Below, one piece after another: positions 33,466 through 42,645 of a stretch of DNA of 64,000 nucleotides (positions are counted from its first letter, which is position 1; each line of letters begins with the position of its first letter). The translations under genes and the position numbers were made by a program. This DNA comes from Collinsella aerofaciens (GTDB lineage Bacteria; Actinomycetota; Coriobacteriia; Coriobacteriales; Coriobacteriaceae), in NCBI RefSeq assembly GCF_902364945.1, contig NZ_CABJFS010000002.1, positions 186,001 to 250,000 on the forward strand, given 5' to 3'. Below the pieces are notes generated by a model, which did not search any database, was not told the DNA's origin, and was given only the letters and a program-made list of their open reading frames with translations.

Positions 33466-34539
33466 ATGGACCTGACGCTATGCGGTCAATCCGCTTTTTA
33501 CTATCACTGTATCCCGCCGCAGGTATTAGGGCTTTACCCCGCCATTAGCCTTGGCAATATGGATCGCAGATGTTGCGGCCTCGGAAGTCATGCAGTTGTA
33601 AAAGACCTACTTCACGCACCGCTTCACAGGTTTGTATTCACTCGAGCACAATCCGGGTCGCGAAGCCTGTTTAAATCGCACCTCCTGACCCAAGAGCCGC
33701 CTCCCGGGTCGTTTAGGCAAACTGAACATGGATTTGATGTCACGTCGCCCGAGTTTACGCTGCTCAGCCTTGCTACGCAGGTCTCACGCAACCAGCTACT
33801 CATGGCTTGCTACGAGATGTGCGGCTCCTTTGCAGTGTTTAAGCCCTGCGAGCGAACGCAACAACATCTTGATGAAGCTATTTCGCTTAAGCTCATTCCA
33901 CCCAACTGCTGCTGGGAGCGTGTTGTCGACACCAAGGGCAATGACACCAATTTGTGGAAGCGCCCGCCGCTCCTCAGCGCGGCGGATATCGCCGCGTTCG
34001 CCAAGCAGGCTGCAGGCCTGCGCGGCGTTAAACAACTGCGCTGGGCGGCCGAGCACATGACGGGGCAGACCGCCTCGCCCTTCGAAGTACAGGCCTCTAT
34101 GCTTGTCTCGCTCCCCCGCAACGAGGGCGGCATGGGCATCAACATCGCAAACAACGTGCGCATCCCACTCAGCGACGCCGCGCGCTCACTGTATGACAAA
34201 ACCTGCTGCTACGCCGATATCCTCATAGAGAGCAACACCGACAGCATGGGCGTCATCTTGGAATGCCAAGGCCGCTCCGCCCACGATGGCGAAGCCGCAA
34301 GTCTCTCCGATGCCGAGCGCACCACCGCCCTCACAAGCATGGGCTATGACGTTATCCAGATAACCTATGAGCAAATCAAAGACACGAAGAGCTTTAACAA
34401 CATCGCCGAACTCATCCATAAAAAGGCAGGGCTCCCCTACATCCCAAAGACCGATCAGAAACGCACCACCGAAGATGCCCTGCGGCGGGAGCTATTGGTC
34501 GATTGGGATGAGCTGTTCGCCGTCAAGCCGGCCGGCTAG
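33466..34539 (+). CDS. AbiEi/DUF559-like protein with a PD-(D/E)xK-type C-terminus
   Basis: 357 residues, with start ATG after AGGAGG. The middle (about residues 85-140, SPEFTLLSLATQVSRNQLLMACYE) resembles the conserved core of type IV antitoxin-like AbiEi proteins common in Coriobacteriia. The C-terminal part reads ADILIESNTDSMGVILECQG, then H, and later GYDVIQITYEQI, which is the strand-helix-strand pattern of DUF559/Vsr-like nucleases with D, then E-x-Q. No AbiEii toxin gene is adjacent. These assignments come from memory of families and need a profile search. It could be an orphan phage-defence or DNA-repair protein. Confidence 0.6.
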   Translation: MDLTLCGQSAFYYHCIPPQVLGLYPAISLGNMDRRCCGLGSHAVVKDLLHAPLHRFVFTRAQSGSRSLFKSHLLTQEPPPGSFRQTEHGFDVTSPEFTLLSLATQVSRNQLLMACYEMCGSFAVFKPCERTQQHLDEAISLKLIPPNCCWERVVDTKGNDTNLWKRPPLLSAADIAAFAKQAAGLRGVKQLRWAAEHMTGQTASPFEVQASMLVSLPRNEGGMGINIANNVRIPLSDAARSLYDKTCCYADILIESNTDSMGVILECQGRSAHDGEAASLSDAERTTALTSMGYDVIQITYEQIKDTKSFNNIAELIHKKAGLPYIPKTDQKRTTEDALRRELLVDWDELFAVKPAG

Positions 34540-35384
34540 CAGCTAGCGATCAGGGGGACTGCGGGAACGTCAGAAGCAGCAACGCGAGCCGCAAATCCCG
34601 CCTCGGTCAGCTCGATGACCTCGGTAAACGTTGCATCGAAAAACTCCTCGGTTAGCAGGCGATACGGCGGATGATCGGGCTCGCCGGGGTTTTCGCGTAC
34701 AATCTCGTGCATGACGCCGATAGTCTTGAGCACATATTCTTTATGGATGGGATACTGCCCAAAACGTGTCGCAGCGGTATAGAGGCGATCGGTCGCACGC
34801 GGAATGGAAACGATGCCCAGCGTCTTGCCAAACCAGTCAAAATCGCCCTGCTTTTTAATGCGGAATTCCTCGCACGGCTTGCCGCCGTGTGCTTCCAGAT
34901 ACTGGTTCACACGCGTGTTCCATACCGTGTCGGCCACCAGATGCGACCAGACGCCCAGCGTTAAATCGAGCAGCGACTGCGCCACATCTTCGGACGCAAG
35001 CGAGAACTCACAGGCGCCGGGACCGACAACCGGCTCGGCATCCCTGTAGCGCTGAGGATAGTGCACGCGGTTCAGTCGCTCGCGCTCCTCGACAATCGAG
35101 GTAGCCTCAGCAGGTTCGCCCGCGGGTGCGCCTTTAAGCAGCGGCGTCACATAGGTATCCCAGAACTCGTGCTCGCGTGGTTTGGGGATAGGCTCGGGCT
35201 TAGCAAAGTGCGTGATGCGGTACGGGATGGGATCGGCAATGCCGGGAACCATGTAGCCCACAAAGATGTCCGGAACCACGCAGCCAAACAAAAAGGCATT
35301 GCGGTCGCGCACGCTATCGGCAAGCACGCTAGCACGTGTCAGCAAGCGCTCCGTTTGAGCGATATGAATGTTCCAGCTTGGCAT
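34536..35384 (-). CDS. Zinc-dependent phospholipase C-like protein
   Basis: 282 residues starting MPSWNIHIAQTERLL, the N-terminus of the Zn_dep_PLC family. The conserved pattern of His and Asp ligands is visible (NIH, GCVVPDIF, THFAKPE near 50, and LTLGVWSHLVADTVWN near 145). It lacks a signal peptide, so it is probably cytoplasmic; proteins like this in Firmicutes and actinobacteria have unknown substrates. The stop overlaps the stop of the convergent nuclease-like gene by four bases. The chosen ATG has GGGGG upstream. Confidence 0.8.
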   Translation of the reverse strand: MPSWNIHIAQTERLLTRASVLADSVRDRNAFLFGCVVPDIFVGYMVPGIADPIPYRITHFAKPEPIPKPREHEFWDTYVTPLLKGAPAGEPAEATSIVEERERLNRVHYPQRYRDAEPVVGPGACEFSLASEDVAQSLLDLTLGVWSHLVADTVWNTRVNQYLEAHGGKPCEEFRIKKQGDFDWFGKTLGIVSIPRATDRLYTAATRFGQYPIHKEYVLKTIGVMHEIVRENPGEPDHPPYRLLTEEFFDATFTEVIELTEAGFAARVAASDVPAVPLIASC

Positions 35385-35464
35385 AGCAACCCCCATAAAA
35401 AACCTGGATAACTATACCATCACGGCAAAGCCGCGCGGGCGGCTACGCATCCTCTACGCAGCAA

Positions 35465-36259
35465 CTATTCCGCAGCACCGCTCTCGGTTCCATACGACGG
35501 CGAAGGCGCCTCGACCACATGGTGATATCGATCGATATAGATGGCACGGGCCCCCAAGCGGCGCACCAAATCTTGATGGTGCGTACTCATCAAAACCGTC
35601 TTACCGGCAGCAACGTAGGCCAGCAAAAAGTTGACTACGATGTCGCACGAGTCCTCATCGAGCCCGTTGGTGGGCTCATCGAGCACTAGGATATCGGGGT
35701 TCATCGATACGACTGCCGCCAGCGCAACGCGCTTCTTTTGCCCGCCCGAAAGCTGATAGGGCGAGGCATCGACCAGATCGGCAACCTGGAACAGCTCCAT
35801 GGCATCGCGGACGCGGCGCTCGAGCTCGTCTGTCGGCAGCCCCATCTGCGCGGGGCCAAAAGCAACTTCCTCGCCCACCGTAGCGCAGAACAGCTGGGCG
35901 TCGGCATTCTGGAACACAAAGCCCACGCGCTGATGGAACCGCTGAGCGGCTGCGGAATCCTTGAGATATGCCGCATCGATCACGTGCCCGTCAAACAGGC
36001 ACGCACCCGCGTCCGCTAGTTCAAGACCGTTGATAAGGCGCATAATCGTCGTCTTACCGCAGCCGTTGGGACCGAGTAGGGCAACGAGTTCACCACGATC
36101 GACCTGCAGCGACACACCATCGACAACCGTATGCCCCGCATAGGAGAACACCACGTCGCGAAACTCGATGAGCGGCACGCTCTTGGCGCCAGTAGCACCG
36201 CTCGCGCCCATCACGCCATTCGTATCGTTTGCCAAAACGTCGCCCTTCCCTATCCACAT
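35465..36259 (-). CDS. cbiO: Energy-coupling factor ATPase (CbiO/EcfA type)
   Basis: 264 residues. Walker A GPNGCGKTT, Q-loop region FVFQNADAQLF, ABC signature LSGGQKKRVALA and Walker B ILVLDEPTNGLD are all present. It powers the CbiMN/CbiQ metal transporter encoded just upstream. The start is uncertain: ATG at 36259 has no ribosome site, while a TTG 30 bases inside follows GGGAAGGGC. It overlaps or abuts the end of cbiQ. Confidence 0.92.
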   Translation of the reverse strand: MWIGKGDVLANDTNGVMGASGATGAKSVPLIEFRDVVFSYAGHTVVDGVSLQVDRGELVALLGPNGCGKTTIMRLINGLELADAGACLFDGHVIDAAYLKDSAAAQRFHQRVGFVFQNADAQLFCATVGEEVAFGPAQMGLPTDELERRVRDAMELFQVADLVDASPYQLSGGQKKRVALAAVVSMNPDILVLDEPTNGLDEDSCDIVVNFLLAYVAAGKTVLMSTHHQDLVRRLGARAIYIDRYHHVVEAPSPSYGTESGAAE

Positions 36260-36279
36260 CGACGGCTCGGCCGCCCGCG

Positions 36280-37122
36280 CTACAGCACCACGCACAACAC
36301 GGCGAGCAGCACCACGACGGCCGCATAAACCGCATCGCGCCAGCCAAAGCCGCTCCGCCCGGGCGCCGGGTACGCACCGGCAAAGCCGCGGCAGAGCATA
36401 GCCTCGTCCATCGTGTGGCTGCACTCCATCGCCTTGATAAAGGTCATGCCCATGATACCCGCCAGCGAGTCGGTGCGCGAAAATCCCTCAGGCGCACGGC
36501 CAACGCTGCGCAGCATGACCGATTCGCACAGATCGTGCGCCGTGCGTCCCAGCACCTCGATATGCTTGAGTGCCATATCAAAGGTAAAGATGACCTCGTC
36601 GGGCAGGCGCAGCATCTTAAGCGCCGCCGACATGCGGCTCCAGGTGAGCGTCCACGAAACGCCCAGCACGAACGACACGTTAATGAACGTCTTGAGCGCG
36701 ATCTTGAGCATGGCGCCCGCGGCAGAAGCGCCCAGCAGCAGGGCAGGCAGTGCCAGAACCACCGCAAGCCCCGTGGCGCCGAGCGCCGGTACAAAGGTCG
36801 CACGCAGCCCGCGTACGGGGCGCACGGCAACGAGCACCAGCGCGATGGCCGCCATCAACATGAGGTACAGCGGGCTCTGCGTCAGACACACGCACAGGAC
36901 GCAAACGAACATCCCCACCAGGCGCACCGGAGCCGAAACGCAAGAAAGGGCGCGGTCGACCATCGACCCGCCCTCGTGCGCGCCTCCACCCAGGCGAACC
37001 CGCTCAAGCAGGCTCGCCAGGTGCAGGACATTCTTTTGCATCACACGATGCCGAGCCCCCGCGGGCTCGTAACGCTCCTCGGCCGCAAGCCAACTAGGCA
37101 GCTCGGCTATTGCCATGAGCAC
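36280..37122 (-). CDS. cbiQ: Energy-coupling factor transmembrane protein (CbiQ/EcfT type)
   Basis: 280 residues with about five membrane helices, and the AMLCRGFAGAYP region and an Arg-containing coupling helix near residue 240 that contact the ATPase. It starts MLMAIAELPSW within the end of cbiM (29-base overlap), showing translational coupling. It links the substrate-binding CbiMN to CbiO. Confidence 0.92.
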   Translation of the reverse strand: MLMAIAELPSWLAAEERYEPAGARHRVMQKNVLHLASLLERVRLGGGAHEGGSMVDRALSCVSAPVRLVGMFVCVLCVCLTQSPLYLMLMAAIALVLVAVRPVRGLRATFVPALGATGLAVVLALPALLLGASAAGAMLKIALKTFINVSFVLGVSWTLTWSRMSAALKMLRLPDEVIFTFDMALKHIEVLGRTAHDLCESVMLRSVGRAPEGFSRTDSLAGIMGMTFIKAMECSHTMDEAMLCRGFAGAYPAPGRSGFGWRDAVYAAVVVLLAVLCVVL

Positions 37123-38179
37123 CGCTTTCCTTGACCGTCAGCGAGACCAGGCGGAATGTGATGGTGAGCACCGCCACGCCAATCACGCCCGAAAGAATAT
37201 ACATCGCAGCCTGGCCGGCAAAGCCAAGGCCCTGCTCCTCGGAATAGGCCTGCAGATAATCGCCCGTGGGCAGGGCGTCGGCAAAGGTCGGGGTGTCGAG
37301 GCCGACCGAAGCCTGCAGGCTGTCGTCGCCAGCCTCCTGAACGGCGGTCGCGGCGCCCTCGGCGTCCCACTCACCCCAGGCGTCACCGGTGGCGAGCAAG
37401 CCGAGCGGCGTAGCCACGACAAGCACGGCGACCAGAATGAGCGTGGGAATCAGGGAAGTCTTCTTGGCGGTTGTACCCTCGGCAGCAAGCTGGCCATCGA
37501 CGGCCTCGGGCCCGACGATAACGCTCGGCGCCGTCTTCTTGATAAAGCCGTAGATCGCGGCAGTCGCCACGCCCTCGACCACGCCGGCAACCAACATATG
37601 CGGAATCATCATGGCCGGAATGGCAATGGACAGCGGGAAGGGGCAGTACAGCGGCGCGCCCGAAGCGTTAGTAAAGAGCATGGGCTGAATACCAAACTCG
37701 ACCGCCGCGCACAGGGCCGCCAGGCACAGGCCGACCCAGCCGCTTACGATGGCCGAAACCGAGGTGCCCCAGCTCTTGTCGTGCAAACGGCTGTTGAGCG
37801 CACGGAACACGATAGCAGCGGCAAACGGCAGCACGAAAGCCATGTTAAAGCAGTTGGCGCCAAAGGACAGGATGCCGCCGTCGCCAAACAGCAGCGCCTG
37901 CAGCGCCAGCGCGACCGAAACCGCGATGGCAGCGGCCTCGGGACCCAACAGCAGTGCGATGAGCGCACCACCAACGGCGTGACCCGTGGTGCCACCGGGC
38001 AGCGGAACGTTAAACATCATGAGCAAGAAGGAGAATGCGGCGCAAATACCCAGAAAGGCCATATGCTCGCGATCGAGCGTGACGCGCACTTTCTTGATGC
38101 AGTGAACCCATACGGGCACCATCGCCACCGCCATAACGGCATCGGTCTGCGGGGACAGATAGTTGTCTGGAATGTGCAT
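37094..38179 (-). CDS. cbiM: Nickel/cobalt ECF transporter CbiM fused to a CbiN/NikN-like part
   Basis: 361 residues. It starts MHIPDNYLS; the free N-terminal Met-His amino group and His2 are metal ligands in CbiM/NikM. About seven helices form the S-component (to about residue 225), followed by a segment AAEGTTAKKTSLIPTLILVA and an extracytoplasmic region ending in a final helix, the CbiN or NikN equivalent. A NikR-type operator 58-85 bases upstream argues that the substrate is nickel; sequence alone cannot separate Ni from Co. Confidence 0.92.
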   Translation of the reverse strand: MHIPDNYLSPQTDAVMAVAMVPVWVHCIKKVRVTLDREHMAFLGICAAFSFLLMMFNVPLPGGTTGHAVGGALIALLLGPEAAAIAVSVALALQALLFGDGGILSFGANCFNMAFVLPFAAAIVFRALNSRLHDKSWGTSVSAIVSGWVGLCLAALCAAVEFGIQPMLFTNASGAPLYCPFPLSIAIPAMMIPHMLVAGVVEGVATAAIYGFIKKTAPSVIVGPEAVDGQLAAEGTTAKKTSLIPTLILVAVLVVATPLGLLATGDAWGEWDAEGAATAVQEAGDDSLQASVGLDTPTFADALPTGDYLQAYSEEQGLGFAGQAAMYILSGVIGVAVLTITFRLVSLTVKESGAHGNSRAA

Positions 38180-38236
38180 ATACGCCTCCCGGTTGTCGGC
38201 GCACAGAATTGCAACGCCGCTTGAATCACCTTGCCA

Positions 38237-38264
38237 GTGTTACGCATTGCCAGATTCGTAACAC
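38237..38264. promoter_or_regulatory. NikR-type operator upstream of the metal transporter
   Basis: GTGTTAC (38237-38243) and GTAACAC (38258-38264), a perfect 7-bp inverted repeat with a 14-base spacer. This is the NikR consensus reported for several groups (GTGTTAC-N13/14-GTAACAC; stated from memory). Its position fits repression of cbiM transcription. Confidence 0.65.
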
Positions 38265-38282
38265 GCCGCGGGCTATCATAGC

Positions 38283-38318
38283 AAAACGGCGCGCTGCCGA
38301 CAAAGCAGCACGCCGTTA
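38283..38318 (-). terminator. Hairpin between pheT and cbiM
   Basis: AACGGCG-c-GCTGC and GCAGC-a-CGCCGTT around a short loop, then TTTTG on the minus strand. It ends transcripts from pheT before cbiM. Confidence 0.6.
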
Positions 38319-38426
38319 TGTAATGCGTGTGTCATATATGCAGGCTCAGCGATGCCTTTTCCGAACACCGCGGTCACGCGGAGCCCACAGCAACCGCCAT
38401 CAGGCCCTACGCTCCCAGCGCAAGTC

Positions 38427-40880
38427 CTAGCCGCGGACCTCGCCGTTCACACCCTTGCACACCTTGGTGACGATCTTCTGGTGCGCCTTCTCGACCTCTT
38501 CGCTGGTGAGCGTGTGGTCGTCGGAGCGATACGTAAGCGCGAAGGCCATGGACTTCTTGCCCGCACCGATGCGGATGGGATCGCGGTAGACGTCGAACAG
38601 GCGCACGCCCTCGAGCAGCTTGCCTCCGGCACTCGTAATACGACGCTCAAGATCCTCGCAGGTCACAGTGTTGTCGACCACGATAGCGAGGTCGTGCTCA
38701 ACGGCCGGGTACTGCGAGAACTCACGGTAGTTCTCCTGGTTGCGGGCGCCCTTGATCAGCTTGTCCAGATCGAGCTCAAAGGCAACGACGACCTCGTCAA
38801 TGCCCATAGCCTCGCGTGCCTCGGGGTGGATCTCGCCAACCCAGCCCAGCACGGTACCGCCCGAGAGCACCTCGGCAGCACGACCCGGCTGCAGGAAGGC
38901 ATAGCTCTCGCCCTCGACGGGACGGAAGCGAACCTTCTCGATGCGCAGCTGGGCGAGCAGCTCCTCGACAATACCCTTGCCAAAGAAGAAGCGCAGCTTG
39001 CGGTACTTCATGTTCCAGGACTGCTCGCTCCACTGGCCCGAGAGCACACCCGCCACGGACTTGGTCTCCTTGGGCAGGCTGGCGTTCTCGCGACCGTGGA
39101 ACAGGCTGCCGACCTCGTACAGGTGCACGTTGGGCGTGCCGTGGGCCTCGTTATAGGCCACGGATTGCAACAGGCCCGGCAGCAGCGAACGACGCATCTC
39201 GGTCTGCTCGGCTACCAGCGGGTTCATGAGCACCACGGGGCAGCCGCGGCCCTCGGTGGACATGCCGATCTTCTCCAGGTCGCCCGGGGCGGCAAAGCCA
39301 AAAGTCGTGGTCTCGTTGAGGCCGCAGGCGCGCAGGATTTCGCCGACCTTGCGGGTGAGCTTCTGCTCGCGGGTCAGGCCGCCGATGTGGTTCTTGGCAG
39401 CCGGGATGGTCGCCGTCACACGGCCCATGCCCCATAGGCGCAGGACCTCCTCGATCAGGTCAATCTCGCGCGGCAGGTCGGGGCGGAAGCTCGGCGGAGT
39501 GACCATAAAGTCGTCGCCGTCGCGCTCGACGGTGCAGCCCAGGCGGGTGAGCGAGCGCTCGATAAAGTCGGGCTCGATGTCGGCGCCGCAGATGGCGTGC
39601 ACGCGGGCCAAGCGCAGCTTGATGCTATCGATGGTCTTGGGCGCGGGGAACACGTCGACATAGCCGGGAGCAACCTCGCCGCCGGCGATCTCTTCGATGA
39701 GCGCGCAGGCCACGTTGGCCACATCCACGCAGCCGGTCTCGTCGACCTGACGCTCAAAGCGGATGGAGGCGTCGGAGATCAGCGACAGGTCGCGGCTGGT
39801 GTGCGAGGTGCGACCGGCATTGAAGCAGGCACTCTCGACCATCACGTCGACGGTGTCGTCCTCAATCTCGGAATCCATGCCGCCCATAACGCCGGCCAGC
39901 GCCACGGGACGCTCGCCGTCGGTGATGAGACCCATGCCGGCGTCGAGCGTGCGCTCCTCGCCGTCGAGGGTCGTGAACTTCTCGTCCTGCTGGGCGGCGC
40001 GAACCACCACGCGGCGATGGCCCTCGCGCTCGGCAAAGGTGTCCAGGTCAAAGGCGTGCAGCGGCTGACCGGTGAGCATCATCACGTAGTTGGTGATGTC
40101 GACGATGTTGTTGTGCGGACGCACGCCCAGGGCGTTGAGGCGCTTGACCATCCAGTCGGGCGACGGGCCGACCTTCACGTTGCGCACGATGCGGGCGACA
40201 TAGCGGTCGCACAGCCCCTCGTCGGCAATCTCGACCGAAAGCTCGTCGTCCGTCGCGCGGCCGGTCTCGGCCTTGATGGCGGGCAGCTCAACGTGGAAAT
40301 CGCGGTCGAAGATGGCGCCGGTCTCGCGAGCCATGCCGATCATGGACAGGCAGTCGGGGCGGTTGGGCGTGATCTCGCAGTCGAGCACGGTGTCGCTCGA
40401 GCCCACGTACTCGGCAAACGGCATGCCGCAGGGCGTATCCTCGGGCAGGATCATGATGCCGGAGTGGTCGCCGCCCAAGCCGAGCTCGCGCGCGGAGCAG
40501 TTCATGCCCATGGACACGACGCCGCGAAGCTTGCTCTTCTTGATCTTGATGTCGCCGGGCAGCTCGGCGCCGATCATGGCCGTGACGATGTGGTCGCCGG
40601 CCTCAAAGTTCTGCGCGCCGCAGACAATCTGCAGCGGGGCGGGGTTGCCGTCGGCGTCGAGGTTCTTGTCACCCACGTCGACCGAGCACACATACATGTG
40701 GTCGCTATCGGGGTGCGGGGTCTTGGTGAGCACCTGGGCGGTCACCACGTGGTCGAAGGACTCGCCCACGGTATCGATCGCCTCGACCTCGGTGCCGGTA
40801 CGGATATATTCGTCCGAAAGGGTCTTGGGATCCTCCGGAATATCGATCATGGTCTTGAGCCAGTCGTAAGAAACACGCAT
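38427..40880 (-). CDS. pheT: Phenylalanyl-tRNA synthetase beta subunit
   Basis: 817 residues, normal for bacteria. The N-terminal EMAP/tRNA-binding domain (FDHVVTAQVL..PHPDSDHMYVCSVDVG) is followed by the B3/B4 editing domain, B5, the catalytic-like core and the C-terminal ferredoxin-like anticodon-binding domain (FREFSQYPAVEHDLAIVVDN, typical FDX-ACB). It works with PheS as an alpha2-beta2 enzyme. It follows pheS after 184 bases that contain a large hairpin repeat. Confidence 0.97.
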   Translation of the reverse strand: MRVSYDWLKTMIDIPEDPKTLSDEYIRTGTEVEAIDTVGESFDHVVTAQVLTKTPHPDSDHMYVCSVDVGDKNLDADGNPAPLQIVCGAQNFEAGDHIVTAMIGAELPGDIKIKKSKLRGVVSMGMNCSARELGLGGDHSGIMILPEDTPCGMPFAEYVGSSDTVLDCEITPNRPDCLSMIGMARETGAIFDRDFHVELPAIKAETGRATDDELSVEIADEGLCDRYVARIVRNVKVGPSPDWMVKRLNALGVRPHNNIVDITNYVMMLTGQPLHAFDLDTFAEREGHRRVVVRAAQQDEKFTTLDGEERTLDAGMGLITDGERPVALAGVMGGMDSEIEDDTVDVMVESACFNAGRTSHTSRDLSLISDASIRFERQVDETGCVDVANVACALIEEIAGGEVAPGYVDVFPAPKTIDSIKLRLARVHAICGADIEPDFIERSLTRLGCTVERDGDDFMVTPPSFRPDLPREIDLIEEVLRLWGMGRVTATIPAAKNHIGGLTREQKLTRKVGEILRACGLNETTTFGFAAPGDLEKIGMSTEGRGCPVVLMNPLVAEQTEMRRSLLPGLLQSVAYNEAHGTPNVHLYEVGSLFHGRENASLPKETKSVAGVLSGQWSEQSWNMKYRKLRFFFGKGIVEELLAQLRIEKVRFRPVEGESYAFLQPGRAAEVLSGGTVLGWVGEIHPEAREAMGIDEVVVAFELDLDKLIKGARNQENYREFSQYPAVEHDLAIVVDNTVTCEDLERRITSAGGKLLEGVRLFDVYRDPIRIGAGKKSMAFALTYRSDDHTLTSEEVEKAHQKIVTKVCKGVNGEVRG

Positions 40881-40961
40881 CTAGCTCTCCTTTCATACTG
40901 AAAGCCTGCGAAGAGATGCAGGTGGAAACTTCAACTTTGTGAACATTCCTTACAAAGCGAG

Positions 40962-41058
40962 GGTTGTCCAAGTGCGGCAGATCGGCCCGAAAGAGGAGTG
41001 CCGCGTACTTTGGTACGCAAGCGACGAATGAGCGCCGAGGTGCCGTGCTTGGGCAAGC
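40962..41058. repeat. Hairpin repeat between pheS and pheT
   Basis: Outer arms GGTTGTCCAAG-t-GCGGCA-gat-CGGC (40962-40986) and GCCG-agg-TGCCG-t-GCTTGGGCAAGCC (41033-41058), with an inner hairpin GCGTAC-tttg-GTACGC. No gene is visible in it. It resembles the hairpin at 28346-28436 in layout. Confidence 0.6.
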
Positions 41059-41064
41059 CGCAGC

Positions 41065-42141
41065 CTAGAACTGATTCAAGAAACGCATATCGCCTGTCAT
41101 GAGCGTTCTGAGGTCGGGCAGGTCGTAGCGCAGGGCCGCGACGCGCTCGGCGCCAATGCCAAAGGCGAAGCCGGTGTACTTCTCGGGGTCGATGCCGCAG
41201 TTGATGAGGACGTTGGGGTCGACCATGCCGCAGCCCAGGATCTCGATCCAGCCGCTGTGCTTGCAGAAGTTGCAGCCCTTACCGCCGCACACGTGGCAGC
41301 TCACGTCCACCTCGCAGGAAGGCTCGGTGAAGGGGAAGAAGTGCGGGCGGTAGCGCGTCTTGCGGTCCTCGCCAAACATGCACTTAACAAAGTAGTCGAG
41401 CGTGCCCTTCAGGTCGCCGAAGGTGATGCCCTCGTCGACGACCAGGCCCTCGATCTGGTTGAACTGCGGCAGGTGGCAGGCATCGGCCGTGTCGGGACGG
41501 TAGACGGTGCCCGGGCAGATCATGTAGATGGGCGGCTTCTGCGACTCCATAGTGTGGATCTGCACGCCCGAAGTCTGGGTGCGCAGCAGCACGTCGGACT
41601 CGCCGTGGGCGTGAGCCTCGGGGTGCGCGACGCTGCCGGGGTTGTTGTCGACCACGTAGAAGGTATCGCGGGCCGAGCGGCTCGGGTGATCCATGGGAGC
41701 GTTGAGCGCGGTGAAGTTGTAGTAAGAGGTGTCGACCATGGGGCCGGACTCGACGGTGTAGCCGATGCCGCAGAAGATGTCCTCGGCCTCCTCGATGATT
41801 TGCTTGATCAGGTGCTGGTGGCCGATCTGCGGACGGATGCCCGGCAGCGTGATGTCGACGGCGTCGTGCTCGAGTGCGCGCTTGAGGGCGGCGGCCTTCA
41901 TCTCGGTGTTTCGCTCGTCGAGCATGCCCTCGATCAGCTGGCGCATCTCGTTGGCGCGCTTGCCCATCACGGGACGATCCTCGGGGGCGAGCTTGCCCAT
42001 CATGCGCATCAAGCCGGTGATACGACCCTTGCGACCGAGCAGCTCAACACGCGCAGCCTCGAGCTTGGCGGCGTCATCGGCGCCTGCGACGAGCTCCTTG
42101 GCCTCTTCCTCGAGTTTGACCAGATCATCAATCAGACTCAT
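41065..42141 (-). CDS. pheS: Phenylalanyl-tRNA synthetase alpha subunit
   Basis: 358 residues. It starts MSLIDDLVKLEEEAKELV with the N-terminal coiled coil, and has the class II motifs including FEDRK.. (GEDRKTRYRPHFFPFTEPS) and the terminal FGIGAERVAALRY and DLRTLMTGDMRFLNQF. The ribosome site is AAGGGAAGAC. A T-box leader precedes it, so expression answers to uncharged tRNA-Phe. Confidence 0.97.
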   Translation of the reverse strand: MSLIDDLVKLEEEAKELVAGADDAAKLEAARVELLGRKGRITGLMRMMGKLAPEDRPVMGKRANEMRQLIEGMLDERNTEMKAAALKRALEHDAVDITLPGIRPQIGHQHLIKQIIEEAEDIFCGIGYTVESGPMVDTSYYNFTALNAPMDHPSRSARDTFYVVDNNPGSVAHPEAHAHGESDVLLRTQTSGVQIHTMESQKPPIYMICPGTVYRPDTADACHLPQFNQIEGLVVDEGITFGDLKGTLDYFVKCMFGEDRKTRYRPHFFPFTEPSCEVDVSCHVCGGKGCNFCKHSGWIEILGCGMVDPNVLINCGIDPEKYTGFAFGIGAERVAALRYDLPDLRTLMTGDMRFLNQF

Positions 42142-42225
42142 GTCTTCCCTTTCGTCTCTCGCGCATCCACTTGCCGCGGCGGCTGGAGCCACCCGGAGCT
42201 GCGGATGTGCGGCCCGGTTCGGTAA

Positions 42226-42530
42226 CAAAAAAACCGCCCTCGGGCATGTGCATTGCCCAAGGACGGTTGAATTCCGCGGTACCACCTTGTTTGACCCGGC
42301 GGATGTCTGGCCCGCCGCGCCCACTCTGTGCCCCTTGTCGCGAGGCTCACGGCTTCCCTACTGGGGCTTCGCCGCCGCTGGCCGCGTGCCCGTTGAGGTC
42401 GCTGCTCGGGAGTGAACGCTTGGCCCTTGTCACCGCAGGAAGGCTCGCAGCCCATGACCTTCCCTCTCTTGCCGGCGACGCGGCGGGCAAAACCCTCTCC
42501 GTCAACGCATTGGGCTATAGGATAACACAT
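42226..42530 (-). promoter_or_regulatory. T-box leader of pheST
   Basis: On the minus strand the T-box core AAGGTGGTACCGCGG lies at 42274-42288, followed by the terminator AACCGTCCTTGGGCA-atgcaca-TGCCCGAGGGCGGTT and T residues (42227-42268). Some 240 bases of leader upstream (to about 42530) can form stem I. The specifier codon expected is TTC for tRNA-Phe; I could not fix its place by eye. Confidence 0.85.
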
Positions 42531-42645
42531 TCTGCGTGTGCATCGCCGCGTTCCGTTTTGTTCGCACTGGGTACAAGGCAGGTAGCTGTGCAAACTGGCC
42601 GCGCGCCCACCCGAAGCGCTCGGCTCACGAGATCAAGGATATGGT

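Noticed and set aside
42290..42520. The exact specifier codon of the pheST T-box
   Set aside because: A TTC can be found in the leader, but I could not fold stem I by eye well enough to assign it.
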